Shown here in pieces: positions 12,030 through 23,759 of a stretch of DNA of 64,000 bases; position 1 is the first letter of the stretch; the number at the start of each line of letters is the position of its first letter. The translations under genes were made by a program, and so were the position numbers. The notes beneath the pieces are model-generated. The model had not been told where the DNA came from and searched no databases. It was given only the letters and a program-made list of their open reading frames with translations. The stretch lies in contig CALYLW010000694.1 in the NCBI GenBank assembly GCA_944989445.1, positions 62,001-126,000 on the forward strand, written 5' to 3'. Source of the stretch: Ampullaceana balthica (lineage: Eukaryota > Mollusca > Gastropoda > Lymnaeidae).

Positions 12030-12810
12030 TGAAACCATCTCATGTTTGAATCATGGAAACAGCCTTCACCTAGACTTTACAATATTTCCTACAGAATTAC
12101 TCAACCCAAACGAACGGAGTGTTAGAATGCTGATAGCTTTCTTAGAATGGTTGATTTCTTTGATGTAGGATAATGGAGAGATTTTTTTTAATGATTGGTG
12201 TTTACATTTTTTAAAATTTCAGATGTGGTCTCACAATAGCTTTATAGAAATTTTCTAACGGTTACTGTGGTTTTCTTTAATCACGATTTGCTATTTCGGT
12301 GTCTAACAGAATCCTCAACACCATCAGGCATGAACGCACGCAATCACCACTTGAAAATGGCGAGGTGCTCAAAAATTTACTTCTAAGTTTCCTACCCAGT
12401 TTTTTCTACTTTTCATTTTAACACCATTTCATGGATTCATAATATCTAAATCTAAGGAAAGCCGCCTTACAGACGATACGTCTTGTAGTCTCGCTGGAGT
12501 TGCCTGACCTGAACCACGGTTATCTTCTCTTACCTCCCACTAAATAAGAAATCAATGCCCGGGGACAATCTCAAACCTGAACGCGGGGAAGCAAACCGCA
12601 CGTTGATAATCAAGTGGTCAGTGTATTGGCCTTTTGTTTGGTCTATTGTAATGTCAAACGAGGGGGTGGGGGCAGAGGGGGCGATTCGCCTCGTTTTCAA
12701 GCAAAATCAATCGTTTTGACGCTAAAGGCGGAAATGACGTAAAACAGGGGGTTTACCGATCGGGTCGGTAGGGACGAATTAGCATAATAGTCAGCTTGGT
12801 TTACGACTGG
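12030..12810. other. no gene recognised
   Basis: Mixed AT-rich sequence with a G-rich patch near 12662-12680. No transposon ends were seen. Confidence 0.35.
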
Positions 12811-12814
12811 AGCC

Positions 12815-13205
12815 TGGTGGCACAAATGCCAGGTGGAAAAAATGCCAAGTGGAACAAATGTCATGTGGAGCAAATGCCATGTGGAGCAAATGTCAGGTGG
12901 AACAAATGCAAGGTGGAATAAATGCCTGGTAGAACAAATGACAGGTGGATCAAATGCCTGGTGGAACAAATGCCAACAACGCCCAGTTAGAAAAAATGTC
13001 AGGTGAAATAAATCCCAGGTGGAACATGCCAGGTGGAAAAATGGCCAGGTGGAACAAATGCCAGGTGGAACAAATGCCAGGTGGAACAAACCCCAGGTGG
13101 AACAAATGCCAGGTGGAACAAATCCCAGGTGGAACAAATCCCAGATGGAACAAATGCAAGATGGGATAAATGCCAGGTGGAACAAATTTCAGGTGGAAAA
13201 ATGCT
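12815..13205. repeat. 16-bp minisatellite
   Basis: About 24 copies of CCAGGTGGAACAAATG with frequent point changes (CATGTGG, CCAAGTGG) and a few insertions. Several frames on both strands remain open (Trp/Asn/Gly- and Phe/His/Leu/Pro-rich), as expected for a stop-free unit. Confidence 0.92.
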
Positions 13206-13309
13206 TGGTGATCACGACAAGATTAAATAAGGTAACCTGAACATGGGTAAGTTCAAGTGGACATTAAAAAAGTTCGTTCAGCAGTAATTAGCACCAGTAC
13301 TTGTACTTC

Positions 13310-13490
13310 TCGTATCTGTTACAGACTCTCCTTCCATGAAGATGATTATTGTTTCCTACGCCTATTCATTGTTTATCTCTACTTTTGTATTTTAATAGAT
13401 TGTTAAATGTTTTCCTGCTTTGATCAGGCAACCCATTCCACGCCTGAATTCTTTACTTGGGGACACAAGGAAATGTGTGTGTGTATCGGG
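13310..13490 (-). mobile_element. LINE 3' end, SINE-partner family (fragment)
   Basis: On the plus strand it reads CTGTTACAGACTCTCC, GAAGATGATTATTG and GGCAACCCATTCCACGCCTG, matching the 3' ends at 40194-40455 and 55868-56350. Only about 180 bp survive. Confidence 0.6.
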
Positions 13491-13834
13491 GAGGGGGGGG
13501 TAATAAGACAAAATACCTTAATCTGTTATAGAAGGCCATTATACTTAGAGAGCCCGTAACATTTTAAAAATAACATTTTCAGTAAAAACATATTTAAAGA
13601 AACACCCCCATTTGCGACATTATTAAGAGAAAGTAAAATGTCATCGGCTCGTGGCCCACCCACGCAGTAGACCGGGAATACGCCCCTGGGCTCATGGGGT
13701 GACACGGGTTGTGTTGTAAATAGCACGTGATTAGCCACGTGGGCAGAGGGTGGCCCTGGGGTGAGGGGGGGGGAGTGCGATGTCGTAGTCTTTAATTGGT
13801 GTTTATTAAAACTGACAGCCACTGGATTGAACTG

Positions 13835-14060
13835 GATGTGTGGATACCATGGATACCATCAGAGGATGTGTGGATACCATGGATACCATCAGAGGATGTG
13901 TGGATACCATGGATACCATCAGAGGATGTGTGGATACCATGGATACCATCAGAGGATGTGTGGATACCATGGATACCATCAGAGGATGTGTGGATACCAT
14001 GGATACCATCAGAGGATGTGTGGATACCATGGATACCATCAGAGGATGTTTGGATACAGA
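13835..14060. repeat. 30-bp minisatellite, 7 complete copies
   Basis: Units start at 13835, 13865, 13895, 13925, 13955, 13985 and 14015, with a partial unit at 14045. Each contains GGATACCATGGATACCAT, an internal 9-bp doubling. The copies are nearly identical, so expansion is recent. Ten codons per unit keeps at least five frames open. Confidence 0.95.
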
Positions 14061-14089
14061 GGCAGTCAGTTGTACGCCATACTCTAACA

Positions 14090-14270
14090 CAGTGATTTGT
14101 AACCTTGTTGGAGGTTCTGAACCCCATCAGATTCATATGCGCATTCACCGGACCCTCCTCAACCGGGGTGTGACATCACGAATCATATGAGTCGTGTTTG
14201 TGTGTCTTGACCTCCGCCGAACCCCTAAGAACCCTTGGGGTTCGATCAAAACCCAGATTAAGAACCACTG
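14090..14270. mobile_element. hAT MITE with 8-bp target duplication
   Basis: The 181-bp element begins CAGTGATTTGTAACC and ends TAAGAACCACTG. Flanks are CTCTAACA (14082-14089) and CTCTAATA (14271-14278), 7 of 8 identical, as expected for hAT insertion. The interior has no coding capacity. It lies just beyond the 30-bp array. Confidence 0.72.
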
Positions 14271-14427
14271 CTCTAATATTGATATAAATTTTCTGCTTAT
14301 AAGCACGTATCAATGAAACGTCGATTTGTTAATTAATCCCCGCTCTAACGTCGTTATGTTTGAGTTGTTACTATCAAATTCCTTCTGCGATGTAAGCTAT
14401 ATATCATAGCTTCTTCAGCTTTAATTA

Positions 14428-14530
14428 CATGTGCACATGACCGGGGCATGTGCATGTATTTGTGTGCACATCACTGTGACATGTGCATGTATTTGTGTGG
14501 ACATCACTGTGGACTTTATTGTGCCGTGTT
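14428..14530. repeat. short tandem repeat around GTGCATGTATTTGTGTG
   Basis: Two to three imperfect copies of about 40-45 bp carrying ACATGTGCATGTATTTGTGTG-like cores (never more than a few mismatches) and CATCACTGTG. Confidence 0.6.
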
Positions 14531-14585
14531 CATGTATATATTATTTGGTAACCAATAATGCACGCCTTCCTAGCATTCATTAAGG

Positions 14586-14670
14586 CGGAGGTGTCCAAAC
14601 TTTTTGCAAAGGGGGCCATATTCCAGGAAGTAATAATATGTTGTGGCCGGATAAAGAAAATCCACAAAAA
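14586..14670 (+). mobile_element. hAT-type terminus, partial
   Basis: GGAGGTGTCCAAACTTTTTG followed by a GGGGGCCAT block resembles the ends of hAT elements of the CAGGGGTCTCCAAAC type. The other end was not identified. Confidence 0.4.
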
Positions 14671-15440
14671 GACGTTCTTTCAGACTGATTTACAGCCATA
14701 TATGAATTTGCAGTAATTTGTAAAAGTTATAATATAAGGAGACGAACATAAAAAAATCCAATCGCAATTTTTGAGAAATTTTAATTTTCGCATTCCATCA
14801 TTAGAAATTAATAATGAAGAAATATTCCAACACAATGCCAACCAATGACCGAATAGAACTCAATAAATGTAAATTAGGAAATGAATAACTCTATAACTAT
14901 TTGATCTCTGTCAGATTCAACGTATTCCCCTAAAATATGTCCCATAAATTATTCTTCCGTCCACTTAATTGAGTTGATTGAGTTAGTGACATTGCCCGAC
15001 GGCCGACTTAGTCGTGCATTGATAAACAAGACAAAACGTTCAATAACAAATCCATTCAAGGACGACAACCTGGCGACAAGTGATTGTCTCCAGCGAGAAA
15101 ACTTGGGGGATGAAACGGACAAAAACATGGACGTACACAAAGGGAAAGAACCGGGTTTGAAATGGAACAAAAACTGAAAGCTATCTCACGACAGGAAGGC
15201 GGACTTGCCAGACTATATGGAGACCCCACCAGTGTGCCCGGCAGTGGTACACCCGACGTCATCTATTGTCCGGTGTAGTGGGTTGGTGATGGGGGATGAA
15301 GGGGCATGACGTCGTCTTTCAATGATAAGGAATAAATATTTGTAGATCTTATGTGGATACATAAATATATAAACTACTTAAACAGAGTTACGACGACTTC
15401 AGTAACGTTTCCTCATTTGTTTCCATCTGTCATTGTGTGA
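14671..15440. other. no gene recognised
   Basis: The frames at 14949-15262 on both strands have ordinary composition but no recognised domain. No repeats were seen. Confidence 0.3.
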
Positions 15441-15446
15441 CCCCAA

Positions 15447-16098
15447 GAGTACTTGTGTTGCTACTCCCAAGTGTACGTGTGTTGCTACTCCCAAGTGTAC
15501 GTGTGTTGCTACTCCCAAGTGTACGTGTGTTGCTACTCCCAAGTGTACGTGTGTTGCCACTCCCAAGTGTACGTGTGTTGCCACTCCCAAGAGTACTTGT
15601 GTTGCTACTCCCAAGTGTACGTGTGTTGCTACTCCCAAGTGTACGTGTGTTGCTACTCCCAAGTGTACGTGTGTTGCTACTCCCAAGTGTACGTGTGTTG
15701 CTACTCCCAAGTGTACGTGTGTTGCCACTCCCAAGTGTACGTGTGTTGCCACTCCCAAGTGTACGTGTGTTGCCACTCCCAAGTGTACGTGTGTTGCCAC
15801 TCCCAAGTGTACGTGTGTTGCCACTCCCAAGTGTACGTGTGTTGCTACTCCCAAGTGTACGTGTGTTGCCACTCCCAAGTGTACGTGTGTTGCTACTCCC
15901 AAGTGTACGTGTGTTGCTACTCCCAAGTGTACGTGTGTTGCTACTCCCAAGTGTACGTGTGTTGCTACTCCCAAGTGTACGTGTGTTGCTACTCCCGAGT
16001 GTACGTGTGTTGCTACTCCCGAGTGTACGTGTGTTGCTACTCCCAAGTGTACGTGTGTTGCTACTCCCAAGTGTACGTGTGTTGCTACTCCCAAGTAA
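15447..16098. repeat. 24-bp minisatellite, about 27 copies
   Basis: The unit core is TGTTGCTACTCCCAAGTGTA plus CGTG. Variants are few and positional: GCCACT blocks, two AAGAGTACTTG copies, two CCCGAG copies. Eight codons per unit and no stop in most phases keep long frames open on both strands (15399-16190 minus, period GVATHVHL; 15433-16098 plus, period CVATPKCT). There is no signal peptide and no conserved flank, so I do not call a protein. Confidence 0.95.
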
Positions 16099-16201
16099 CA
16101 AATCTTGAAACAAGAGTGCACTACGTCACAATAACAGACCTGGGAAACCTCGACTGTATCTGTAGAATTTCTGGACTTAAACAATGTCATTACATTTTTG
16201 G

Positions 16202-16487
16202 CATTATGTCACTTTGTTACGTTTGATTTGTTGGAATTCTAAGACATTATGTTACTTTGATACGTTTGATTTGTTGGAATTCTAAAACATTATGTTACGT
16301 GGTTACGGGTTGATGGTTGGAATTGTAAGACTTTATGTCACGTGATTATGGTTGACTTGTTGGAATTGTAAGACATAATGTCACGTGTTTACGGGTGACT
16401 TGTTGTAATTCTAATACATTATGTCTCTTGGTTACGGTTGACTTATTGGAATTGTAAGACCTTATGTCACGTTGTTACGGTTGAGTG
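16202..16487. repeat. 43-bp tandem repeat, about 6.5 copies
   Basis: Units start with CATTATGTTAC and include TTGTTGGAATTCTAA. The first spacings are exactly 43 bp (16202, 16245, 16288). Later copies are more diverged. Confidence 0.85.
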
Positions 16488-16559
16488 GTGCCCTTTCATT
16501 TCTAAAATGTCAATGAAATGTAAGTATATTTGTCAGACTTTTGGTAAATGGCAACGGAC

Positions 16560-16630
16560 AACGATAGCATGGGATCCCCACAGCACAGGATCCCGACAGT
16601 AAAGGATTCCGACACACATGGGATCCGTTC
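16560..16630. repeat. short GGATCC-type repeat
   Basis: Four imperfect units of about 18 bp around GGATCCCGACAG. Confidence 0.6.
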
Positions 16631-16987
16631 GTTGAAAGCTGTTTAACGACGACCTGATAAAACAAAATTGCTGGTCGAATTTCTCCAGCACACATAAGAA
16701 CTCATGCGCTGGAAGATTGCTGACACCACTGGAGGATCGTCTGGTGGGGACTCCTGGGAGATGCGTGAAATGAATTGGCTGCTTAAATAAGGACAGTCAT
16801 GGGACAATCTGTCAGTCAAACCCTTACAGTACATAAATTATTGCCATAGCGGCATATAAGAATTTGTAAATATGCAGACGAGAATTGCACACATTATTTT
16901 CGGTGCCATGTTGGATGAACAAACTGTGTTGATTTAATTGAAAGTGTTTTGTTGCTTAACATCTTGGAATGTCTTTAAAATAGCTGT

Positions 16988-17176
16988 ATGTCTACTGGTG
17001 AGATGTTAATGTCTACTGGTGAGATGTTAATGTCTACTGGTGAGATGTTAATGTCTACTGGTGAGATGTTAATGTCTACTGGTGAGATGTTAATGTCTAC
17101 TGGTGAGATGTTAATGTCTACTGGTGAGATGTTAATGTCTACTGGTGAGATGTTAATGTCTACTGGTGAGATGTTA
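16988..17176. repeat. 21-bp minisatellite, 9 copies
   Basis: Nine essentially identical copies of a unit starting ATGTCTACTGGTGAGATGTT. Seven codons per unit (MSTGEML) give the plus frame 16988-17236. The lack of divergence points to very recent expansion. Confidence 0.95.
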
Positions 17177-17362
17177 AGGACTATGGTGAGATTAAGTCCA
17201 AAATGTTCACTCAGGTATTTTTCCTCACCAGTTTGAATTTAACATCATTAGCCTTAAATTTGCTACGATATGCTTATATGAAATATGATGTTAAAGAGAT
17301 TTATGTTATTCTTTTTAAAAATGTTATGCCTCTCAGACTATATAATAGATATTTGCTAATTA

Positions 17363-18412
17363 GACTATATAATAAATATTGGCCAACCGGATGAGATAAT
17401 AAATATTGGCCAATCAGACGAGTTAATAAATAGTGGCCAATCGGATGAGATAATAAATATTAACCAATGAGACGAGATAATAAATATTGGCCAATCAGAC
17501 GAGATAATAAATATTGAAAGAACCAGACGAGATAATAAATATTGGCCAATCAGACGAGATAATAAATATTGAACGAACCCGACGAGATAATAAATATTGA
17601 AAGAACCAGACGAGATAATAAATAAAGGCCAATAAGACGAGTTAATAAATATTGTCCAATCAGACGAGATAATAAATATTGGCCAATCAGATGAGATAAT
17701 AAATATTGGCCAATCAGATGAGATAATAAATATTGGCCAATCAGATGAGTTAATAAATAGTGGCCAATCGGATGAGATAATAAATATTAACCAATGAGAC
17801 GAGATAATAAATATTGGCCAATCAGACGAGATAATAAATATTGAAAGAACCAGACGAGATAATAAATATTGGCCAATCAGACGAGATAATAAATATTGAA
17901 CGAACCCGACGAGATAATAAATATTGAAAGAACCAGACGAGATAATAAATAAAGGCCAATAAGACGAGTTAATAAATATTGTCCAATCAGACGAGATAAT
18001 AAATATTGGCCAATCAGACGAGATAATAAATATTGGCCAATCAGACGAGATAATAAATATTGAAAGAACCAGACGAGATAATAAATATTGGCCAATCAGA
18101 CGAGATAATAAATATTGAACGAACCAGACGAGATAATAAATATTGGACAATCAGACGAGATAATAAATATTGGCCAATCAGATGAGATCATAAATATCGA
18201 AGAAACATACCAGATAATAAATATTGGCTAAGCAGACGAGATAATAAATATTGGCAAATCAGACGAGATAATAAATATTGGCTAAGCAGACGAGATAATA
18301 AATATTGGCAAATCAGACGAGATAATAAATATTAGCTAAGCAGACGAGATAATAAATATTGGCTAAGCAGACGAGATAATAAATATTGGCTAAGCAGATG
18401 AGATAATAAAAT
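17363..18412. repeat. 27/28-bp satellite with 327-bp higher-order repeat
   Basis: The common unit is GAGATAATAAATATTGGCCA plus ATCAGAC (27 bp). A second type, with GAAAGAACC or GAACGAACC after ATATT, is 28 bp. The ordered block starting TAGTGGCCAATCGGATGAG recurs at 17431 and 17758, 327 bp apart, which equals nine 27-bp and three 28-bp units. The minus frame 17365-18150 is open only because of this structure. Confidence 0.93.
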
Positions 18413-18419
18413 TGGTCAT

Positions 18420-19855
18420 TTAGACTAAATAAACCGCGTGTTATTTTATGATTTAGGTTTTGTTAAAGTTGAAGACAGCTGCCTTATCATTGCCGGGCCA
18501 TGGCTCCATTCGTACAACAAAAGTCGATGGCTCTCTAATTCAATGACTAAATGTCGTCTTAAAAGAAAGAAACTCATTTGTTTTTTTTTATTCTACTCCC
18601 TCGAGTTAGTTTCTGGTTAATGATAAAATTAGTAATTTCCAACCAAAGTTCACGGAATAAACGACAATAATTGATGACAAGCGCAACATATAAACATGTT
18701 TTGTTGTGATGAACTTTAAAGCAGAATGTTTCATTACCTTATCAGGATTCGATGACGTTATCGGCATTCAGCATCCCCAAAACTCTCCAACACTTGTTCC
18801 CGACAACTTTTTTTTTGTACGTCCGTTTATTATTCACAATCAACTTTGAGAGTAGTTGAAGACTTAGTAGAAAGATTTCCCCGGCTGAGCTGTTTATCAA
18901 TGTGGATAGAATCCTCCTGGAAGATACGTGTCCTTAAGGTCAAACAATTTAATCAAAGTCTTGAAAAGCGTCAATCTTCACTAAGATGTCCTCTCGCTCT
19001 CCCTGGCACTACAGACACATTAACATTTAGAAAATCTGGGGCTTTGCTGCGCGGCTGGATCCTTTTCATTAAGTCTATGTTTTTTTCTCACTTCTTTTTC
19101 ACTTCACTTCAATCAAATGAGAATATCTTTAAAATTCTAGTGTTAGTATCCGGGATATGTGACAATAAAATTGATTTCCAATTTCAAATATTTTTTTTAT
19201 CTCTTATTTTTAATTTAAATGATAAAAATATTTACTTTTTCCACATCGCATGTTCAAAAAATGTACTGATATATTTATTGATGTGTTTATTGATGTGTAT
19301 CATCGACGCACATTTCAGCTAACGACATCGAATGACTTGAATCGATATCTTGACCAAGTCGTGTAATGTCCAACAACTGTCCACCTAGACTTGTCCCCAA
19401 GGAATAGTTGAGTAGCAGAAAGCCTGTTCCCCAAGTAGTCGAACACTGCCGCTCGCCAAACAAGGCCGCTCTTAACATCCCCAGCCCTCGGGTCAGCACA
19501 TGCTAGGAGCACCGTCCATGCTCTCCCCTTGACTTCCGCATGACAACTGCACGCGAGCGATGCGCGTGCGAACATTGTGGCTCGTGTTACGTCCCCTTGC
19601 TTTATTTTCCCGCCATCGGGGGCCGTCTGCCTTCAAAGGCTCAAGTTTGATACCATAGCGGCCCCTTAGCTCTCGTCTGCTGGACTGGTTGAGGTTGTAC
19701 TGTCTGTAGCCGGGACTTCTTTCAATTTAGAGCTTCTTTTTGCTTGTCACAGTTTTCTTTGCTGTTTTGTTTCGTTTTGTAAAGCTTCAGATAAGGTTAA
19801 AGGCAGACAGGTTTTTACGTCAGGTAAATTACTAAAAGCTCTATTGAAATAGAGA
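18420..19855. other. no gene recognised; GC-richer patch 19310-19720
   Basis: Frames at 18846-19322 (+) and 19315-19575 (-) show no known domain. The patch 19310-19720 has higher GC and several CpG dinucleotides. It could be an exon or promoter, but I cannot show it. Confidence 0.3.
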
Positions 19856-20190
19856 CAGTCAGGTGTCAGATGGATCTGTCGTTAATGTCCATACTACTGC
19901 CCGTGGTGTCCTGCCATCTGATGCCCTAGACTGGTCAGGTGTCAGATGGATCTGTCGTTAATGTCCATGCTACTGCCCCGTGTCCTTCCACCTGATGCCT
20001 GAGACTGGTCCTCAAACGGTGACCTCTTTTTTTTAAATTTTGCGCACCGTAAGAAATGTGTGTCAACAGAGAGCCTGGTGGTAGCCTACGTGTAAACGTC
20101 ATACGAATCCTACCTTTATATTGTCAACTTCGTCTCAGTCATATATAATTTCTCACAATCCTACCTTTATATTGCCAACTTTGTTTCGAT
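19856..20190. repeat. short tandem duplications
   Basis: A segment of about 75 bp beginning CAGGTGTCAGATGGATCTGT occurs twice (about 19860 and 19937). An AATCCTACCTTTATATTG segment occurs twice (about 20106 and 20157). Confidence 0.75.
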
Positions 20191-20204
20191 TATAATAAAT
20201 AATA

Positions 20205-21704
20205 AATTGATAATTTATATAGCGCTGTACCCCAGTAAGGAACTGGGCTCACAGTGCTTTACATTAAGGTAAAAACATACATATAAGTACTAAATTAGCA
20301 TTCAAACCATAACAACCACATTAATCACAGTACATAACACAAAAAGCTAGCTTAATCATTAAAAGCATTGTTGTTTCATTAATTTTGAAAATAAATTTTG
20401 AAAAGATTTGTCTTAAGTGCAGTTTTGAAAGACTTGGTTTTTTTAATAGTACGGATATTTAATGATAGAGAATTCCATTGTTTGGCTGCACAAAAAGAGA
20501 ACAACCTTTCGCCAAATGTTTTAGTGCGTGTCTTAGGAACAGAGAGAATGCATGTGTCTGCATAAGAGCGTAGCTGACGAGTGGGTGAGTAGACCAACAA
20601 AAGTTCGGTAAGATAGGAAGGGCGTGAGTCAGAAAAGAAGTTGTGTCAGAGAACGGCCAGTTTGTAATCATTTTGGGCTTGTGTAGGTAGCCAATGAAGT
20701 TAGTAAAGTAGCGGAGTAACATGGTCATGTTTTTTTTTGTGCCTTAAGAACTAGTCTGGCAGCTGAATTTTGAACTTTCTGTAGTTTTTCAATGCATTTT
20801 TAGGCGCACCTGACAGAAGAGAATTGCAATAATCAATACGAGCTAGAACAAGAGCACAGACTACAGTTTTTGTTGCACTAATTGTTAAGTATTGGCGGAT
20901 TGAGCTGATCTGACGGATAGCGATGTAGTCAGATCGACAGATGTGATTGATGAAGTTGTTGGTAGACATGTTGTCAGAAATAATGTAGCCAAGATTCCTA
21001 GTCGATGTTTTGAACAGTATATCCGAACTGACTACCTCAATAGAATTCGGAAGAGACAAAATACTGCGTAATTTATTGTTGCAAAATAGAAGTTCTTCAG
21101 TCTTGTCATCATTTAGCATGAGTTTGCTAAACGTCATCCAAGACTTTACTTCGCCAATGCACTCTTGCATCAATTGGACACCGGAGTCCATATTAGAGGG
21201 ATCAGTGTGAGTGTATAGCTGAGTATCATCAGCAAATGATTGGCTTTTAACTGAATGCTGTTCAAGCAGTAGAATTAGTGGCCTTGTATAAAGTACAAAA
21301 AGTACCGGACCCAAAACGGAGCCCCGAGGCACACCGTAAACCAAATCAGCTTTGTGAGAGATACAGCCATCTACTGATACCACCTGTGATCTGTTAGATA
21401 AGTATGATTGAAACCAAGCCAGAACTGAGCCAGAAATTCCAAAATAATTTTGCAGGGTTTTTAGCAATGTTTGATGGTCGACGGTGTCAAAGGCTGCACT
21501 AAGATCTAAGAGGACCAATATAGAGATTTTCCCACTGTCCAGTGCGAGTAGGAGGTCATTTGTTACTTTCAACAGGGTGGTCTCTGTGCTGTGAGAAGGT
21601 CTGTAGGCCGACTGATTAAGTGGTCGAGTGTGGTCGATAAGATAAGCAAAAAGTTGTTTTAACATAAATTTACCACTTCTGAGCTCTTCGTTTTTTAATT
21701 CCAT
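20205..21704 (-). mobile_element. LINE (L2/CR1-type) with reverse transcriptase, 5' truncated
   Basis: The minus frame 20751-21704 (317 codons) is a non-LTR reverse transcriptase. It has QSAYRPSHSTETTLL (residues 31-45), LDLSAAFDTVDH (motif A, about 66-77), GVPRGSVLGPVLF (motif B, about 124-136) and SFADDTQLY (catalytic motif C, about 156-164). A frameshift near 20730-20750 breaks it. The C-terminus continues at 20379-20600 (LRSYADTCILSVPKTRTKTF, CAAKQWNSLSLNIR). The 3' hairpin tail lies at 20210-20265 (CAGCGCTATATAAAT on the minus strand). The endonuclease region is missing. The product would copy its RNA at a nicked chromosomal site. Motif B has R where Q is usual. Confidence 0.88.
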
Positions 21705-21884
21705 TGATGTTTCAAAACTTTATTTAATTAGAACAGGTCCACTTTTGTGCCACATTCAATGACACTTGACAAAAAATGTAATTGACTTATAATTGTCGAA
21801 CGCAAAATTTAACCCAATCACGTTCTGTGCCTGATATTGGATGAGCTATGTAATGAATAACCAGGATCAGCTCCTTGATACGGA

Positions 21885-22083
<199 letters not shown>

Positions 22084-22439
22084 TTCTTTTGTGGAATTTA
22101 TTTTAAAAAAAATTTTTTTTGCTGAATGTAGAAGGCTCAACTTTATGTTCATTTCCTACAAACCACTTTTACCATGAATGCATACTTTGTCATGTCACTT
22201 TAAAAGATGAAAGTTCACGCATTGACACCTTAGACTAGTCATAGGTAGCTAGGAAAGTTTGCTTTTGGGCTAACCACAACAACAACAACAACAAAATTGA
22301 TTACAGATTATCGTAAACAAACTGAGTGTCAAAAATAAGTTATCGTAAGCTGATATCTAAAACAAGAACAAGAAACCTATATTTTTAAAATCCTTGAAGG
22401 ACTGGTTAACTCCCTTTACTTAACAAACCGCACCTTTAT

Positions 22440-22680
22440 CAAAAGTTGACTCACACTAGCGAAAATGATTTAGTTGTATCAACAGTTGACTCCGACTGAT
22501 ATGTTTGAGTTTTATCAACAGTTGACTCCGACTGATATGTTTGAGTTTTATCAACAGTTGACTCCGACTGATATGTTTGAGTTTTATCAACAGTTGACTC
22601 AATCTAGCCAAGATGAAGGAGTTTTATTATCAACAGTTGACTGACACTGGCCGAGAGGATAAAGTTTTATCAACAATCAC
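22440..22680. repeat. 36-bp tandem repeat, about 6 copies
   Basis: The core TTTTATCAACAGTTGACTC is spaced by about 36 bp, with CGACTGATATGTTTGAG in the three best copies. Confidence 0.88.
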
Positions 22681-22929
22681 CCTGTCAATTTTCATCCTTG
22701 TTCATTCCCTTGAACTGGATGCCATGTAATAACATTGAGTTATGCAGACCTTCGGGGAGTCTGACGTTGTCGTCCCGTAAATTGATATGTAGAGGTGGGG
22801 GTCGTCTTATTGTATGCTCTGCAAGTAAGTCTCAATAATCTTAATCAACAGTTTTGCCCACTTCCTTGAGTTGTAGAATATAATTAAAGAATTTATTAAA
22901 CACTTCTTTACCTTATCGTAATAACAATT

Positions 22930-23470
22930 TTAAATGTATTTTACGTGGTACCCCAGGTAGCAGCTTGGCTTACAGCACTTTACATAAAAATAATAAAAAT
23001 TCATAATTATCAATTCATTCAATGTAAAACATCCGACATCCATATCCTAAACTAGTGTCATAATTATTGTTTAACATTTTTTTAAATTAAATTTTGAAGA
23101 GATGTATTTTAAAATGACCACCTTTCCAGCCCATGACGGACTATGACGCAAGTGATGTAGCGGTCACAAGCCCTGGGGTCTTGTCAGTACCGGGCTCGAA
23201 CCCGCGACTCGGGATCTGCCTCGGATCGATAGTCCAGTGCGTTACCACTTAGACCATCGCGCCCCTGAAGAGATCTGTTTTAATGCAGTCTTAAAGCCTT
23301 AGTAGTGGGATTACTGCGAATGTGTAACGGTTGTGAATTCCACTGTTTGGCGGCACAAAAAGAGTAAGACCTTTCTACTGATGTTTTATTCTGTGTCTTA
23401 GGAACAGAGAGAATACGTGTGTCTGCAGAAGAGCGTAACTGACGAGTGGGTGAGTAGACAGAGAGAAGTT
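22930..23470 (-). mobile_element. LINE (L2/CR1-type) 3' part, split by a SINE
   Basis: The 3' tail lies at 22945-22995 (minus: GTAAAGTGCTGTAAGCC). The C-terminal coding relic lies at 23290-23470 (minus: LRSSADTRILSVPKTQNK, CAAKQWNSQPLHIR). It is colinear with the LINE at 20205-21704. A tRNA SINE (23113-23265) interrupts it, flanked by an 18-nt duplication. Confidence 0.75.
23113..23265 (-). mobile_element. tRNA-derived SINE, family 2, with target duplication
   Basis: On the minus strand it starts GGGGCGCGATGGTCTAAGTG (A box TGGTCTAAGTGG) and has B box GGTTCGAGCCC, then a short tail ending CTGGAAAGG. Flanks 23095-23112 and 23266-23283 match at 16 of 18 positions (TGAAGAGAT..). It interrupts the LINE relic, so it is younger than that LINE. 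Its sequence differs from SINE family 1. Confidence 0.78.
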
Positions 23471-23536
23471 CATTTCTGGGGCTGCGCTTTATTTACAGGT
23501 TGCACTATTTTAAATCCTCAAAACAACCTGAACACA

Positions 23537-23718
23537 ACATACACACACACACAGACACTTGCACAGGGCACAGACACAGGCACAGAGACAGGCAGACACG
23601 CACACAGACACACGCACAGACACGCACAGACACAGGCACAGACACAGGCACAGACACAGGCACAGACACAGGCACAGACACGCACACAGACACACGCACA
23701 GACACACGCACAGACATA
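23537..23718. repeat. CACAGA/GGCACA microsatellite
   Basis: Blocks of ACACAGACAC, GGCACAGACACA and CGCACACAGA; frames on both strands are artefacts. Confidence 0.92.
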
Positions 23719-23759
23719 CACATCGTTATTCTAGAGCAGTGTGGACGGTGCTGAAATCT

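Noticed and set aside
15399..16226. Long open frames on both strands (up to 263 codons) across the 24-bp array
   Set aside because: A 24-bp stop-free unit keeps many frames open; no start context, signal peptide or domain, and the coding period exists only within the array.
17365..18150. 261-codon minus frame rich in Ile/Ser/Leu that resembles membrane segments
   Set aside because: It is the translation of the 27/28-bp satellite; the hydrophobic look comes from the ATAATAAATATT core read in reverse.
19310..19720. GC-richer patch as a possible first exon or promoter
   Set aside because: No start, splice, TATA or domain evidence; enriched GC alone is not enough.
23149..23265. Possible true tRNA gene on the minus strand
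   Set aside because: A and B boxes are present, but the arms do not pair cleanly into a full cloverleaf, the piece sits in a LINE with a target duplication, and it has a SINE tail.
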